This document shows positions 9,454 through 18,894 of a DNA stretch of 64,000 nucleotides, in pieces. A program made the translations under genes and the position numbers. Numbering within the stretch: the stretch's first letter is position 1; each line of letters begins with the position of its first letter. Below the pieces are notes generated by a model. It saw nothing but the letters and a program-made list of their open reading frames with translations. It was not told the origin of the DNA and did no database searches. Source of the stretch: Armatimonadota bacterium (lineage in GTDB: Bacteria > Bacteroidota > Ignavibacteria > OLB7); the NCBI GenBank assembly GCA_020850315.1, contig JADZEY010000010.1, forward strand, positions 1 to 64,000, given 5' to 3'.

Positions 9454-12400
9454 ATGGCGGCACGCAAGAAATCAACAACCACCCCTTCGGCTTCTTCCGA
9501 TAGCCGCGTAAGCAAGGCAGCAGAGAAGCCGCTTACTTCCCCGAAGCCTTCCCGAAAAAAGAAGGGGGAGATGAGTTCCTCCGTGCCAAACAACGCCACC
9601 GCGAAACCTGCTTCAACTCGCAAAAAATCGGCAAAGGCCGATGCTCCGTTGCTTGTTTCCGAAGCCTTGGATCCGGCCAACGCTGCGGCACACACCGGCG
9701 TTTCGCTTCGCTACCGCGCCTTGCGGGGGAATGGAGTTGGTGGCCAGAATGGCGATGGGCGCGATGGGCGGCCCAACCGCACGCTTGTTATCCGCAACGC
9801 CAACGTCCACAACTTGCGGGGGGTGTCGATAGAGCTTCCGCGCAACCAGTTGATTGTGGTGACAGGGGTTTCCGGTTCGGGAAAGTCATCGCTGGCGTTC
9901 GACACCATCTATGCCGAAGGGCAGCGGCGGTTTGTGGAATCCCTCTCCTCCTACGCCCGTCAGTTTCTGGCCCGGATGCCAAAGCCCGACGTGGAAAGCA
10001 TCACAGGGCTGGCCCCGGCAATCGCTATCGAGCAGAAAACCATCAGCAAAAACCCACGCTCGCTGGTGGCAACCACCACTGAAGTGTATGATTTTTTGCG
10101 GGTGTTCTACGCCCGGATCGGAACCACCATCTGCAAAAATTGCAACCAGTCAGTCCGGAAGGATACCCCGCGCACGGTGCAGGAGCAGCTGCGCCAACTT
10201 CCCGACGGGACGCGGCTGTACGTGTTGTTCCCGCTGCATGCTCACGACAAACACACACTGGCCGAGGAGTTCGAGAATCTTCGGCAAAAAGGCTTCTTCC
10301 GGATCACGATTGGGGATTCTGCCGAGATTGTTGACCTGAACGAACATCCCCCCACGAACGTGGCGAAGGATGACGTGTTTGTGCTGGCCGACCGATTGGT
10401 GCAACGGGATGACCCCGAAACCATGACCCGGATTGCCGACGCTGTGCAAACCGCCTTCAACGAAGGGAACGGGCGCGCAGTTGTGGCGGTGCTGGAAACC
10501 GGCGAGCGCCTTCGATTCAGCACCCGCTACGAGTGTGCCGGCTGCGGCATCCGCTACGAGGAGCCATCGCCAAAACTCTTCAGCTTCAATAATCCATTTG
10601 GTGCTTGCCCAGAATGTCAGGGGTTTGGACGCGCCGTTGGGATTGATATGGAGCTTGTCTTCCCCGACCCAAACAAAACAATCCGGCAAGGGGCAATCTC
10701 ACCATTCACCACCCCAAAACACTCCGAACACTACAACAAGCTGCTGAAAGTGGCCCCCAAATCCGGGCTGCGGTTAGATATCCCGATTGGCCAACTGGCC
10801 GAAAAAGAGTGGGGGATGGTGATGGATGGATTCGATGGCTACATCGGGGTCAACGGGTTCTTCAAGATGGTGGATGAGCAGACCTACAAGATGCACTACC
10901 GCGTCTTCCTTTCTCGCTATCGCGGCTACACTACCTGCCCAAAATGCAAAGGGGCGCGGCTGCGGACCTCGGCGGCACGGGTGTTCGTCCACGGGAAATC
11001 TATCCCGAACGTGATTGCCATGACCATCCAGCAAGCCAACGATTGGTTTGCCCAGTTGCAGCTAACCCAGTACGAACGTGACGTTGCCGACCGGCTTCTG
11101 ACAGAAATCCGCGGACGGCTTCGGTTGCTGGATGACGTTGGCCTGGGCTACCTGCGGCTTGACCGCCTAAGCCACACCCTTAGCGGCGGCGAGTCGCAAC
11201 GGATCAATCTGGCTACCTCCATCGGATCCAAATTGGTGGGGGCAATGTACGTGTTGGATGAGCCTTCAATCGGGCTTCACAGCCGCGACACCGAGCGGCT
11301 GATCCGCATCATGCACTCGCTTCGTGATTTGGGAAACAGTGTGATCGTGGTGGAACATGACCCCGACATCATTCGCGCTGCCGATCTGGTTGTGGATATC
11401 GGCCCGAAGGCGGGGGAGCATGGCGGGAAAATCATCTTTCAAGGAAGCGTCCCCCAGTTGCTGCAAGCCGAACATTCACTAACCGGAGCCTACCTTACCG
11501 GAGCCAAAAGCGTTGATCTTCCAAAGGGCCGGCGCAAGCCCGGGAAGGAGCAAATCACCCTACGCGGCGCAAGCGAACACAACCTGAAGAATATCGAAGT
11601 CACCTTCCCGTTGCGAACCTTGACAGTGGTGACTGGCGTTTCTGGTTCGGGAAAATCAACGTTGGTGCATGAGATTTTGTACCCCGCGCTGGCCCATCTG
11701 AAAGGGGATAGCGGCAAGATGCCGAAGCGGTTAGTTGGGATAGATGGCGCGCAACACATTGGTGGGGTGGAGATGGTGGATCAATCCCCGATTGGCCGCA
11801 CCCCCCGCTCGAACCCTGTCACCTACGTGAAAGCCTTCGATGCCATTCGCGAGCTGTACGCGCTGACCCCGGGCGCACGGCTGCATGGTTGGAAGCCCGG
11901 ATACTTCAGCTTCAACGTCCCCGGTGGGCGGTGCGAGGCGTGCCAGGGGGAAGGGGTGGTGAAAGTGGAGATGCAGTTCCTGGCCGATCTGTACCTCACT
12001 TGCGATGTCTGCAAAGGACGCAGATTTAAGGGTGAGGTGCTGAACGCAACGTGGCGCGGAAAAAACATTGTGGATGTGTTGGAGATGACCGTGGATGAAG
12101 CCCTGGAACACTTCCACGGCGAACGCCGCGTGACCAGCCGCCTGAAAGGCTTGCAGGATGTTGGGCTTGGCTACATCAGGCTTGGCCAGCCAGCCACCAC
12201 CCTTAGCGGCGGCGAAGCCCAACGGGTGAAACTGGCCGCAAACCTTGTTACGCCGGCACACGACCACACCCTGTTTATTCTGGATGAACCAACAACAGGC
12301 CTCCATTTTGACGACATCGCCACACTGCTCCGCTCCTTCAACGCGCTGATTGATGCCGGCCACTCGCTGATTGTGATCGAGCATAACCTTGACGTAATCC

Positions 12401-12558
12401 GCGCCGCCGATTGGGTGATTGACTTGGGCCCCGAAGCCGGCGAAGCTGGCGGGCATCTGGTTGCCGAAGGAACGCCAGAACAGGTGGCGCAATCGGGGCA
12501 ATCCCACACCGGGCGATTCCTCCGCAAAGTATTGCCCACAAGCAAGCGAAAAGGATAG
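9454..12558 (+). CDS. uvrA: excinuclease ABC subunit A, with ~110-aa Lys/Ser-rich N-terminal extension
   Basis: GVSGSGKSSLAFDTIYAEGQRR, zinc-binding Cys pairs, LSGGESQRI and LSGGEAQRVKLA. Confidence 0.97.
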   Translation: MAARKKSTTTPSASSDSRVSKAAEKPLTSPKPSRKKKGEMSSSVPNNATAKPASTRKKSAKADAPLLVSEALDPANAAAHTGVSLRYRALRGNGVGGQNGDGRDGRPNRTLVIRNANVHNLRGVSIELPRNQLIVVTGVSGSGKSSLAFDTIYAEGQRRFVESLSSYARQFLARMPKPDVESITGLAPAIAIEQKTISKNPRSLVATTTEVYDFLRVFYARIGTTICKNCNQSVRKDTPRTVQEQLRQLPDGTRLYVLFPLHAHDKHTLAEEFENLRQKGFFRITIGDSAEIVDLNEHPPTNVAKDDVFVLADRLVQRDDPETMTRIADAVQTAFNEGNGRAVVAVLETGERLRFSTRYECAGCGIRYEEPSPKLFSFNNPFGACPECQGFGRAVGIDMELVFPDPNKTIRQGAISPFTTPKHSEHYNKLLKVAPKSGLRLDIPIGQLAEKEWGMVMDGFDGYIGVNGFFKMVDEQTYKMHYRVFLSRYRGYTTCPKCKGARLRTSAARVFVHGKSIPNVIAMTIQQANDWFAQLQLTQYERDVADRLLTEIRGRLRLLDDVGLGYLRLDRLSHTLSGGESQRINLATSIGSKLVGAMYVLDEPSIGLHSRDTERLIRIMHSLRDLGNSVIVVEHDPDIIRAADLVVDIGPKAGEHGGKIIFQGSVPQLLQAEHSLTGAYLTGAKSVDLPKGRRKPGKEQITLRGASEHNLKNIEVTFPLRTLTVVTGVSGSGKSTLVHEILYPALAHLKGDSGKMPKRLVGIDGAQHIGGVEMVDQSPIGRTPRSNPVTYVKAFDAIRELYALTPGARLHGWKPGYFSFNVPGGRCEACQGEGVVKVEMQFLADLYLTCDVCKGRRFKGEVLNATWRGKNIVDVLEMTVDEALEHFHGERRVTSRLKGLQDVGLGYIRLGQPATTLSGGEAQRVKLAANLVTPAHDHTLFILDEPTTGLHFDDIATLLRSFNALIDAGHSLIVIEHNLDVIRAADWVIDLGPEAGEAGGHLVAEGTPEQVAQSGQSHTGRFLRKVLPTSKRKG

Positions 12559-12828
12559 ACGAAAACGATAGCCGAAAAGGAGTAGGGACAAAAAATTGCC
12601 TTACTAGAAAGGGGAGTTTACCGTAATTCGCGCAACCGTTGCCGCGGCACACGCACCGCTGCACGGAATCCAAGCGGAATCCAAGCGGGGTAGCCAGCCG
12701 GAATCAGGGCATCGGCAGGGGGGGCGCACTTTCGTATGTTTGCGCTTCGGCCAAATTGGTGCTGGGGATTATTCCCGCATCGTTGCATCTCCATAAAAAG
12801 CATTGAACAACACACAGGGCATGGTGGC

Positions 12829-14151
12829 ATGAGCCTTCTTGAACAGATCAATCAGAAACAGTTTTCGGTTGCCGTCATCGGCTTGGGGTATGTGGGGCTT
12901 CCGTTGGCGGTGGAGTTCGCCAACGCTGGCATTCCAACGCTTGGCATTGACGTTGACCCCGAAAAAATAGCCACGCTGAACCGTGGCGATAACTACATTC
13001 AGGACCTTGATTCGGCAGTGGTTCGCGGCGTTCTGGAAAGCGGAACCTTACGCGCCAGCACCGACGAAACGCTGCTTCCCAACTACGACATCATCTACAT
13101 CTGCGTCCCAACTCCATTCTCGGCCAACAAGGATCCCGACATCTCCTACGTCCTGCAAGCCGCCGAATCGGTCCAGCGGAATTTGCGCAGCGGGCAGTGC
13201 ATCATCCTGAAAAGCACAACCTTCCCGAACACCACCGAAGGCTACGTCCAACCAATCCTGGAGCGCGACGGGAAACAGGTGGGAATCGATTTCCATCTGG
13301 CCTTCTCGCCCGAGCGGATTGACCCCGGGAACAAAACCTGGCACACCGCCAACACCCCCATTGTGGTTGGCGGCGTAACCCCACAATGCACCCGGATTGC
13401 GGCGGCGGCCAACCGCGTCATCATCGAAAAAGTGGTGGAGGTTAGCTCCCCAAAAGTTGCCGAAATGGAGAAGCTGCTGGAGAACATCTTCCGCTCGGTG
13501 AACATCGCGCTGGTGAACGAACTTGCGCAGCTGTGCGACCGGATGGGGGGGGTGAATATCTGGGAAGTGGTGGAAGCAGCGGCAACCAAACCGTTCGGGT
13601 TCATGCCATTTTTCCCCGGCCCCGGAATCGGCGGCCACTGCATCTTGATTGACCCCTACTACCTTAGCTGGCAAGCCCGCCAGTACGATTTCGTCACCAA
13701 CTTCATCACCCTTGCTGCCGAGGTGAACGAGTCCATGCCGTTCTACGTGCAGCGGATGGTGATCCGGCAGATTGCCAACTCCACCGTCCGGTTGCAGGAT
13801 GCCAAAATCCTGATCTGCGGCGTGGCCTTCAAACGTGATGTTGACGACCTTCGCCACAGCCCCGCGCTTCGCGTGATGGAGCTTCTGAAACAGGATGGGG
13901 CCGCCAACCTGAGCTACGTGGACCCCTACATCCCCACTGTTGACGTTCACGGGACAGTGCTGCACGCCCAACCCTACTCCGACCAACTGATTGCCGACAG
14001 CGACGTTGTGGTGATCACCACCGACCACACCAACTTCGACTACGAGGCCATTGTCCGCAACGCCAACGTGGTGATTGATACCCGCAACGCCACCAAGCAC
14101 GTCCGCGAAGGGCGCGAAAAAATTCACCTGCTGGGGAGCGGTAACGGATGA
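12829..14151 (+). CDS. nucleotide-sugar dehydrogenase (UDP-ManNAc/UDP-GlcNAc dehydrogenase type)
   Basis: VAVIGLGYVGLPLAVEFA, FFPGPGIGGHCILIDPYYL; followed by the 2-epimerase. Confidence 0.88.
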   Translation: MSLLEQINQKQFSVAVIGLGYVGLPLAVEFANAGIPTLGIDVDPEKIATLNRGDNYIQDLDSAVVRGVLESGTLRASTDETLLPNYDIIYICVPTPFSANKDPDISYVLQAAESVQRNLRSGQCIILKSTTFPNTTEGYVQPILERDGKQVGIDFHLAFSPERIDPGNKTWHTANTPIVVGGVTPQCTRIAAAANRVIIEKVVEVSSPKVAEMEKLLENIFRSVNIALVNELAQLCDRMGGVNIWEVVEAAATKPFGFMPFFPGPGIGGHCILIDPYYLSWQARQYDFVTNFITLAAEVNESMPFYVQRMVIRQIANSTVRLQDAKILICGVAFKRDVDDLRHSPALRVMELLKQDGAANLSYVDPYIPTVDVHGTVLHAQPYSDQLIADSDVVVITTDHTNFDYEAIVRNANVVIDTRNATKHVREGREKIHLLGSGNG

Positions 14152-15224
14152 CCATTATCTCGGTGGTGGGGGCGCGCCCAAATTTTATGAAAGCCGCGCC
14201 GGTGAAACATGCCTTCGACCGCGTTGATGGCGTTCGGCATCTGCTGGTCCACACCGGCCAACACTACGACCCCAATATGTCCGATGTCTTCTTCCAAGAC
14301 TTGGGGATGGGGAAGCCGGATATCTTCCTGGGCGTTGGCTCCGGCAGCCATGCCGAACAGACAGCGCGGGTGATGGTGGAGTTCGAAAAAGTCTGCATTG
14401 CCGAGCGCCCCGCGATGGTGATCGTGTATGGTGATGTGAACTCCACACTGGCCGCCGCTATCGTGGCGAAAAAACTCCATATTCCGGTGGCTCATGTCGA
14501 GTCAGGGTTGCGGAGTTTCGACAGGGGGATGCCGGAAGAAATCAACCGGATCGTCACCGACTCCATCACCGATCTCTATTTCGTTACCGAGGAGAGCGGG
14601 CGGCAAAACTTGCTGATAGATGGTGTGCGTCCGCAGCAGATCCATCTGGTTGGAAACACCATGATTGACTCCCTTGCGCGGCTAACCGAGCGTATCGGAA
14701 GCGCGCGCACGCCGGGTGAGTACATCGTCCTGACGCTCCACCGCCCAAGCAACGTTGACGACCCCGCCGCACTTGTCCGATTGATTGAGGCGATTGAGGA
14801 AGGGGCGGAAGGGTGCAGCGTTCGGTTCCCGGTTCATCCTCGAACCGAGGGGGTATTGCAGTCCGCCGGGCTTCGCCAGCGGATGGTTGGCAACGGGCGT
14901 TGGGAACTGCTTCCGCCGGCTGGGTACAGCCAGTTCATCCAGATGGTGATGAACGCCCGCGCCGTTGTCACCGACTCCGGCGGAATCCAGGAAGAGACAA
15001 CGTGGCTTGGGGTTCCGTGCGTCACCTTGCGCCAAACCACCGAGCGCCCTTCCACCGTTGAGCTTGGGACCAATGACCTTGTGGGAATTGCCCCAGATGC
15101 CGTTCGCGAAGGGGTGCGGCGTGCTGTTGCCGGGCGTGCGCGTGCCGGCCACACCATCCCGCCGCTGTGGGATGGCCACGCCGCCGAACGGATTGTTCGG
15201 GTGGCTCTTCAGTTCCTTCAATAA
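14148..15224 (+). CDS. wecB: UDP-N-acetylglucosamine 2-epimerase (non-hydrolysing)
   Basis: VVGARPNFMKAAPV, HTGQHYDPNMSDVFF, HVESGLRSFDRGMPEEINR, TDSGGIQEET. Confidence 0.93.
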   Translation: MTIISVVGARPNFMKAAPVKHAFDRVDGVRHLLVHTGQHYDPNMSDVFFQDLGMGKPDIFLGVGSGSHAEQTARVMVEFEKVCIAERPAMVIVYGDVNSTLAAAIVAKKLHIPVAHVESGLRSFDRGMPEEINRIVTDSITDLYFVTEESGRQNLLIDGVRPQQIHLVGNTMIDSLARLTERIGSARTPGEYIVLTLHRPSNVDDPAALVRLIEAIEEGAEGCSVRFPVHPRTEGVLQSAGLRQRMVGNGRWELLPPAGYSQFIQMVMNARAVVTDSGGIQEETTWLGVPCVTLRQTTERPSTVELGTNDLVGIAPDAVREGVRRAVAGRARAGHTIPPLWDGHAAERIVRVALQFLQ

Positions 15225-15247
15225 TTGTCCAATCCTTGAAACTCTTC

Positions 15248-17050
15248 ATGCCGGTTCAACACGCTCGTATCGTTCCTTCCGTTCTTCGCGTTGCTCTTCT
15301 TTTGCTGGTGCTTGTTGCTGGGGCGGCCACGCTTCTGGCCCAGCCAAAACCAGTCACTGGCGAACAGACTACTTCCGCCGGAAGCCAGGAATCTCCGTTC
15401 GGAAAAATGGAGGCAGGGAAGGCTGTTGATCTGAAAGAAATTTTACCAGTGGAACGGCAGGTCAACCCAGAAAACTACAGGCTGGGCCCCACCGATCAGC
15501 TGATTCTTTCCATCCCTGGGTTTGAGCAAGCCAACGGCGGACAATTCCCGCTGGTGGTGGGGATGGACAACACCGTGCTGCTTCCGCGCGGCCTTCCCCT
15601 GGTGGATGTTCGCGGCATGACGCTCTTTGCCTTCCGCCACACGGTGGACTCACTGTTCCAAGCGCGTGGCGGGAAACTCTATCAATACGGCGTTGCTGTC
15701 GCGCTGATTAGCCCGCGTGCCATCTACGTCCGGGTCAGTGGTGATGTCCCCTCGCCAGGGCCTTACGTCCTGAGCGCAGCCGACCGCGCAAGCACCGCCA
15801 TCGGCGCGGCCAACCGGCTGCCGAAGGACCTTCCCGACAAACAGAAAGGGGAGCTTGAGCGGGTGGAGTATCAGCGGAACCAAAGCGGCATTGGAACGCG
15901 CGACATCGGCTACACCTTAAACGGAAACCGCATTGTCCGCCGCCTTGTGATACGCCACAACGACGGAACCAGCGACTACGCCGACCTTGTCCGCTACCGT
16001 GCGTTCGGCAACGATTCCGATAACCCAACCTTGCGCGAAGGGGATGAGATTGTGGTGGAAAAAATCTCACCGTTCGATCCTACAATCGCCATTGCCGGGG
16101 CCGTCAACGCCACCAGCGAAGTCCCCTATCGCCCCGGTGATAACGCGTTGATGATGCTCCGCCTTGCCAGCGGTGTTCGCGAGGATGCAGACCTTGATGG
16201 TGCCTATATCGCCCGCTACTCATCGGCCACCGCGCAGCGCATTCCGCTGGATATTCGCGACACCTTGGCGTTGGCTTCGCAATCGCTTTCCCCGGGCGAC
16301 CAGATTGTGATCCCACGGAAAGCAACTGTGCGAGCCACCGCCCGCACCGGGTTTGTGACGGTGGAAGGTGAGGTGATGAGCCCCTCGGTCTATCCCGTGG
16401 TCAACGGCCAGACGAAGCTCTCGGAAGTGATTACTGCTGCTGGCGGAATGACCCCAAACGCATCCCTTTCCGGCGCCCACATCATTCGCGGGCTGGACCC
16501 CAACAAGTACCGCACGAAACCGCTCCTTTCGGACCCCATTGCTGGTATGGCCAACAGCACCCTGAACCTTGAGGACTCCACCCGATTTAAGTTCGATAAC
16601 GAGCTTCAGGAGAACCGCGTTTCGGTGGATTTTGTTGAGCTGTTCGCCAAAGGGAACCAGGCGCAAGATGTCACCTTGCTGAGTGGTGATGAGATCATCA
16701 TCCCCCGCGACCCCGGCGGGGTGTACGTCTATGGCCGGGTGCAACGCCCCGGGTGGGTGGCAATAAAGGAGGGGGTGGAGAACGAGTACTACGTGAAGGC
16801 CGCCGGGGGCTACACCGAAGCCGCCAACGCCGACCGTGTGATTGTGGAGAAGTATGGAACCGGAGTCTGGGAGGACATCTGCTGCACGCAGATCACCTCC
16901 GGCGACCGTATCTACGTCCCGGGCGACCGCGACACACCGGCGCGAACCTCGTTAGAGATTGCCGGAACCATCATCGGCATTACATCAGGCATTCTGCTGA
17001 TTGCCAACACCGTCATCAACATCATTGATGCGCTCACGAAAAAGGAGTAA
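15248..17050 (+). CDS. polysaccharide export protein with multiple SLBB-like domains
   Basis: Signal peptide; Poly_export-like YRLGPTDQLILSIPG; repeated SLBB-like segments (VEGEVMSPSVYPV, VYVYGRVQRPGWV); C-terminal hydrophobic helix. Confidence 0.82.
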   Translation: MPVQHARIVPSVLRVALLLLVLVAGAATLLAQPKPVTGEQTTSAGSQESPFGKMEAGKAVDLKEILPVERQVNPENYRLGPTDQLILSIPGFEQANGGQFPLVVGMDNTVLLPRGLPLVDVRGMTLFAFRHTVDSLFQARGGKLYQYGVAVALISPRAIYVRVSGDVPSPGPYVLSAADRASTAIGAANRLPKDLPDKQKGELERVEYQRNQSGIGTRDIGYTLNGNRIVRRLVIRHNDGTSDYADLVRYRAFGNDSDNPTLREGDEIVVEKISPFDPTIAIAGAVNATSEVPYRPGDNALMMLRLASGVREDADLDGAYIARYSSATAQRIPLDIRDTLALASQSLSPGDQIVIPRKATVRATARTGFVTVEGEVMSPSVYPVVNGQTKLSEVITAAGGMTPNASLSGAHIIRGLDPNKYRTKPLLSDPIAGMANSTLNLEDSTRFKFDNELQENRVSVDFVELFAKGNQAQDVTLLSGDEIIIPRDPGGVYVYGRVQRPGWVAIKEGVENEYYVKAAGGYTEAANADRVIVEKYGTGVWEDICCTQITSGDRIYVPGDRDTPARTSLEIAGTIIGITSGILLIANTVINIIDALTKKE

Positions 17051-17053
17051 GCC

Positions 17054-18739
17054 ATGAACCGTTGGCTCATTCTGCTGGTGGCGTTGTTGCTTGGAAGTTG
17101 GCAAGGAGCCGTGGCGCAAACTGAGTTGCTTCCGGTGGATCACCCGGCAACCCGCACGTTAATCCGCGCCAACCAGTTTGGTGCGATTCCGGGATTCCCT
17201 CGTGAACATCTGCCAATCTCACGCCGCGATGCCTTGGCTTTTCTGGAAGCTGTTGTTGCCGACACCACGCTTCCCGCCAGCATCCGCCAAAGTGCGGCGT
17301 ATCATGTTGGAAGCATCGGGACCGATCAAGGGGAAACCCCGGTTGCTGTACTCTTCCGCACCGGAAGCGATTCGCCAAGCCGATTGATTGTTGATGATCT
17401 TTTCAGCGACCTTCCGCTGGCCTATTTCGAGTTCCGCGACACCGCCCATGGGGTGCGGGTGATTGCCGAACCAGTGTTCAGCGGCCAGCTCCGCACCGCC
17501 CCAAATGATGGCTTGCAGTCGTTCATTTTGCAAGGCGGAGCCCGGCTTCGGGGGACGCTGCTGGACTACGTTGGATTTGGCGCACGGCTAACCAACGGAA
17601 CAATCACCGGCGACACCCTTCTGGCACTTCGGGACCCACGGCTGAAACGCGCCGGAAAGTTCGGGGTGATTGGGCAAGGGCGCGATGTTGATTTTTCGTC
17701 GGGGCATCTGCGGGTTCAATTCGGTGGACTGGCTGCCGAGCTTGGGCGCGAGCCGGTTCAGCTTGGCGGCGGCTTGGAGGAAAGCCTTCTGCTTGGCTCG
17801 CTACTCCCATCCAACTTCGACTACCTTCGGCTGACGGCGCAGTTTGGGCGGTTTGCTTTTAGCCACATCCACGCCGCGTTGCTGGCCGATGCTACGCTGG
17901 AGAACGGAACCCTTCCGTTTGGCCCATTTGCCGAAATCCCCCCCAAATATGTGGCAGCGCACTTGCTCAGTTTTGGCCCTTTTGCCGGGCTGCGCGGGTC
18001 GTTGGGGGAATCGGTGATCTACAGCGGTCGGCCGTTCGAGCTTGGCTATCTGAACCCGTTCAACTTCCTGAAATCGCAGGAGCATTACCTGCGCGACCGC
18101 GACAACTCCTTCATGTACGCAAGCCTGAGCGCGAACCCGTTCGATGGAGTTTTTTTGGAAGGTGAGTTCATGCTGGATGATCTGATTTTTGGCAACATCG
18201 GGACTAACTATTGGGGGAACAAAACCGCTTGGCGCGTGGGGGGGAAAGCCGTTGCCTTCCCGATTGACCAATCTGACATCTCCGTCAGCTACACCCGAAT
18301 CGAGCCATACACCTACACCCATTTCGACTCCATCGGTGCCTACATTCACGACGCCGCGCCGCTGGCAGCCGGCGGGCTGGAGCCAAACTCCTACATGATT
18401 GAAGGGAAAGTAGATCTGGTGATTCTTCCCAACCTGACGGCAACAATCACAGCGGCGTATGGGGAGCATGGCGCAAACATTGTGGCCGATACCGGGCTTG
18501 TGCGGAACGTTGGCGGGGACATCCGCCAGGGCTTCCGCGGTGGTAGCCGCGACTCCTACGAAGTCACCTTCCTTGATGGCGACCTCCAGAAGTCAACGCG
18601 GTTTCGCGTGCAGCTTGAGTACGAAATTCTTCGCAATGTTCACATCCATCTCACAGGCTTCCGCAACGCCACAACCCGCAACCAACCAGCCACGCAAGCA
18701 GAAGACCTGCAAGGGTGGATTGGAGTGAGAATTGAGTGA
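17054..18739 (+). CDS. outer-membrane protein, Wzi-like capsule assembly protein
   Basis: Signal peptide, beta-rich 561 aa, position after the export gene in a polysaccharide locus. Confidence 0.6.
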   Translation: MNRWLILLVALLLGSWQGAVAQTELLPVDHPATRTLIRANQFGAIPGFPREHLPISRRDALAFLEAVVADTTLPASIRQSAAYHVGSIGTDQGETPVAVLFRTGSDSPSRLIVDDLFSDLPLAYFEFRDTAHGVRVIAEPVFSGQLRTAPNDGLQSFILQGGARLRGTLLDYVGFGARLTNGTITGDTLLALRDPRLKRAGKFGVIGQGRDVDFSSGHLRVQFGGLAAELGREPVQLGGGLEESLLLGSLLPSNFDYLRLTAQFGRFAFSHIHAALLADATLENGTLPFGPFAEIPPKYVAAHLLSFGPFAGLRGSLGESVIYSGRPFELGYLNPFNFLKSQEHYLRDRDNSFMYASLSANPFDGVFLEGEFMLDDLIFGNIGTNYWGNKTAWRVGGKAVAFPIDQSDISVSYTRIEPYTYTHFDSIGAYIHDAAPLAAGGLEPNSYMIEGKVDLVILPNLTATITAAYGEHGANIVADTGLVRNVGGDIRQGFRGGSRDSYEVTFLDGDLQKSTRFRVQLEYEILRNVHIHLTGFRNATTRNQPATQAEDLQGWIGVRIE

Positions 18740-18761
18740 CGAATGTCAAGCGAACACAACA

Positions 18762-18779
18762 CTAGTGACTAGTGACTCA
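18762..18779. repeat. short heptanucleotide tandem repeat remnant (CTAGTGA)2
   Basis: actagtgactagtgactc between polysaccharide genes. Confidence 0.6.
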
Positions 18780-18791
18780 ACTCCATTGCCG

Positions 18792-18816
18792 CGTGCTTCG
18801 ACAAGTTCAGCACACG
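18792..18816. repeat. dispersed palindrome of the CGTGCTTCGACAAGYTCAGCACACG type
   Basis: Near-inverse match at 63285-63307 (catgctgagcctcgtcgaagca). Confidence 0.6.
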
Positions 18817-18894
18817 CAGAGATGTTGGATGCACAGATGAAAACCAACAGGCTGGCAACCGTTTGCACAGCTACGATTCTACCGACGATAACCA

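Noticed and set aside
11731-12591. 286-aa minus-strand ORF opposite uvrA
   Set aside because: Antisense to conserved UvrA motifs; no recognisable domain.
13048-14127. 359-aa minus-strand ORF opposite the nucleotide-sugar dehydrogenase
   Set aside because: Antisense shadow ORF; the His/Val-rich composition is typical of the reverse frame of a GC-rich gene.
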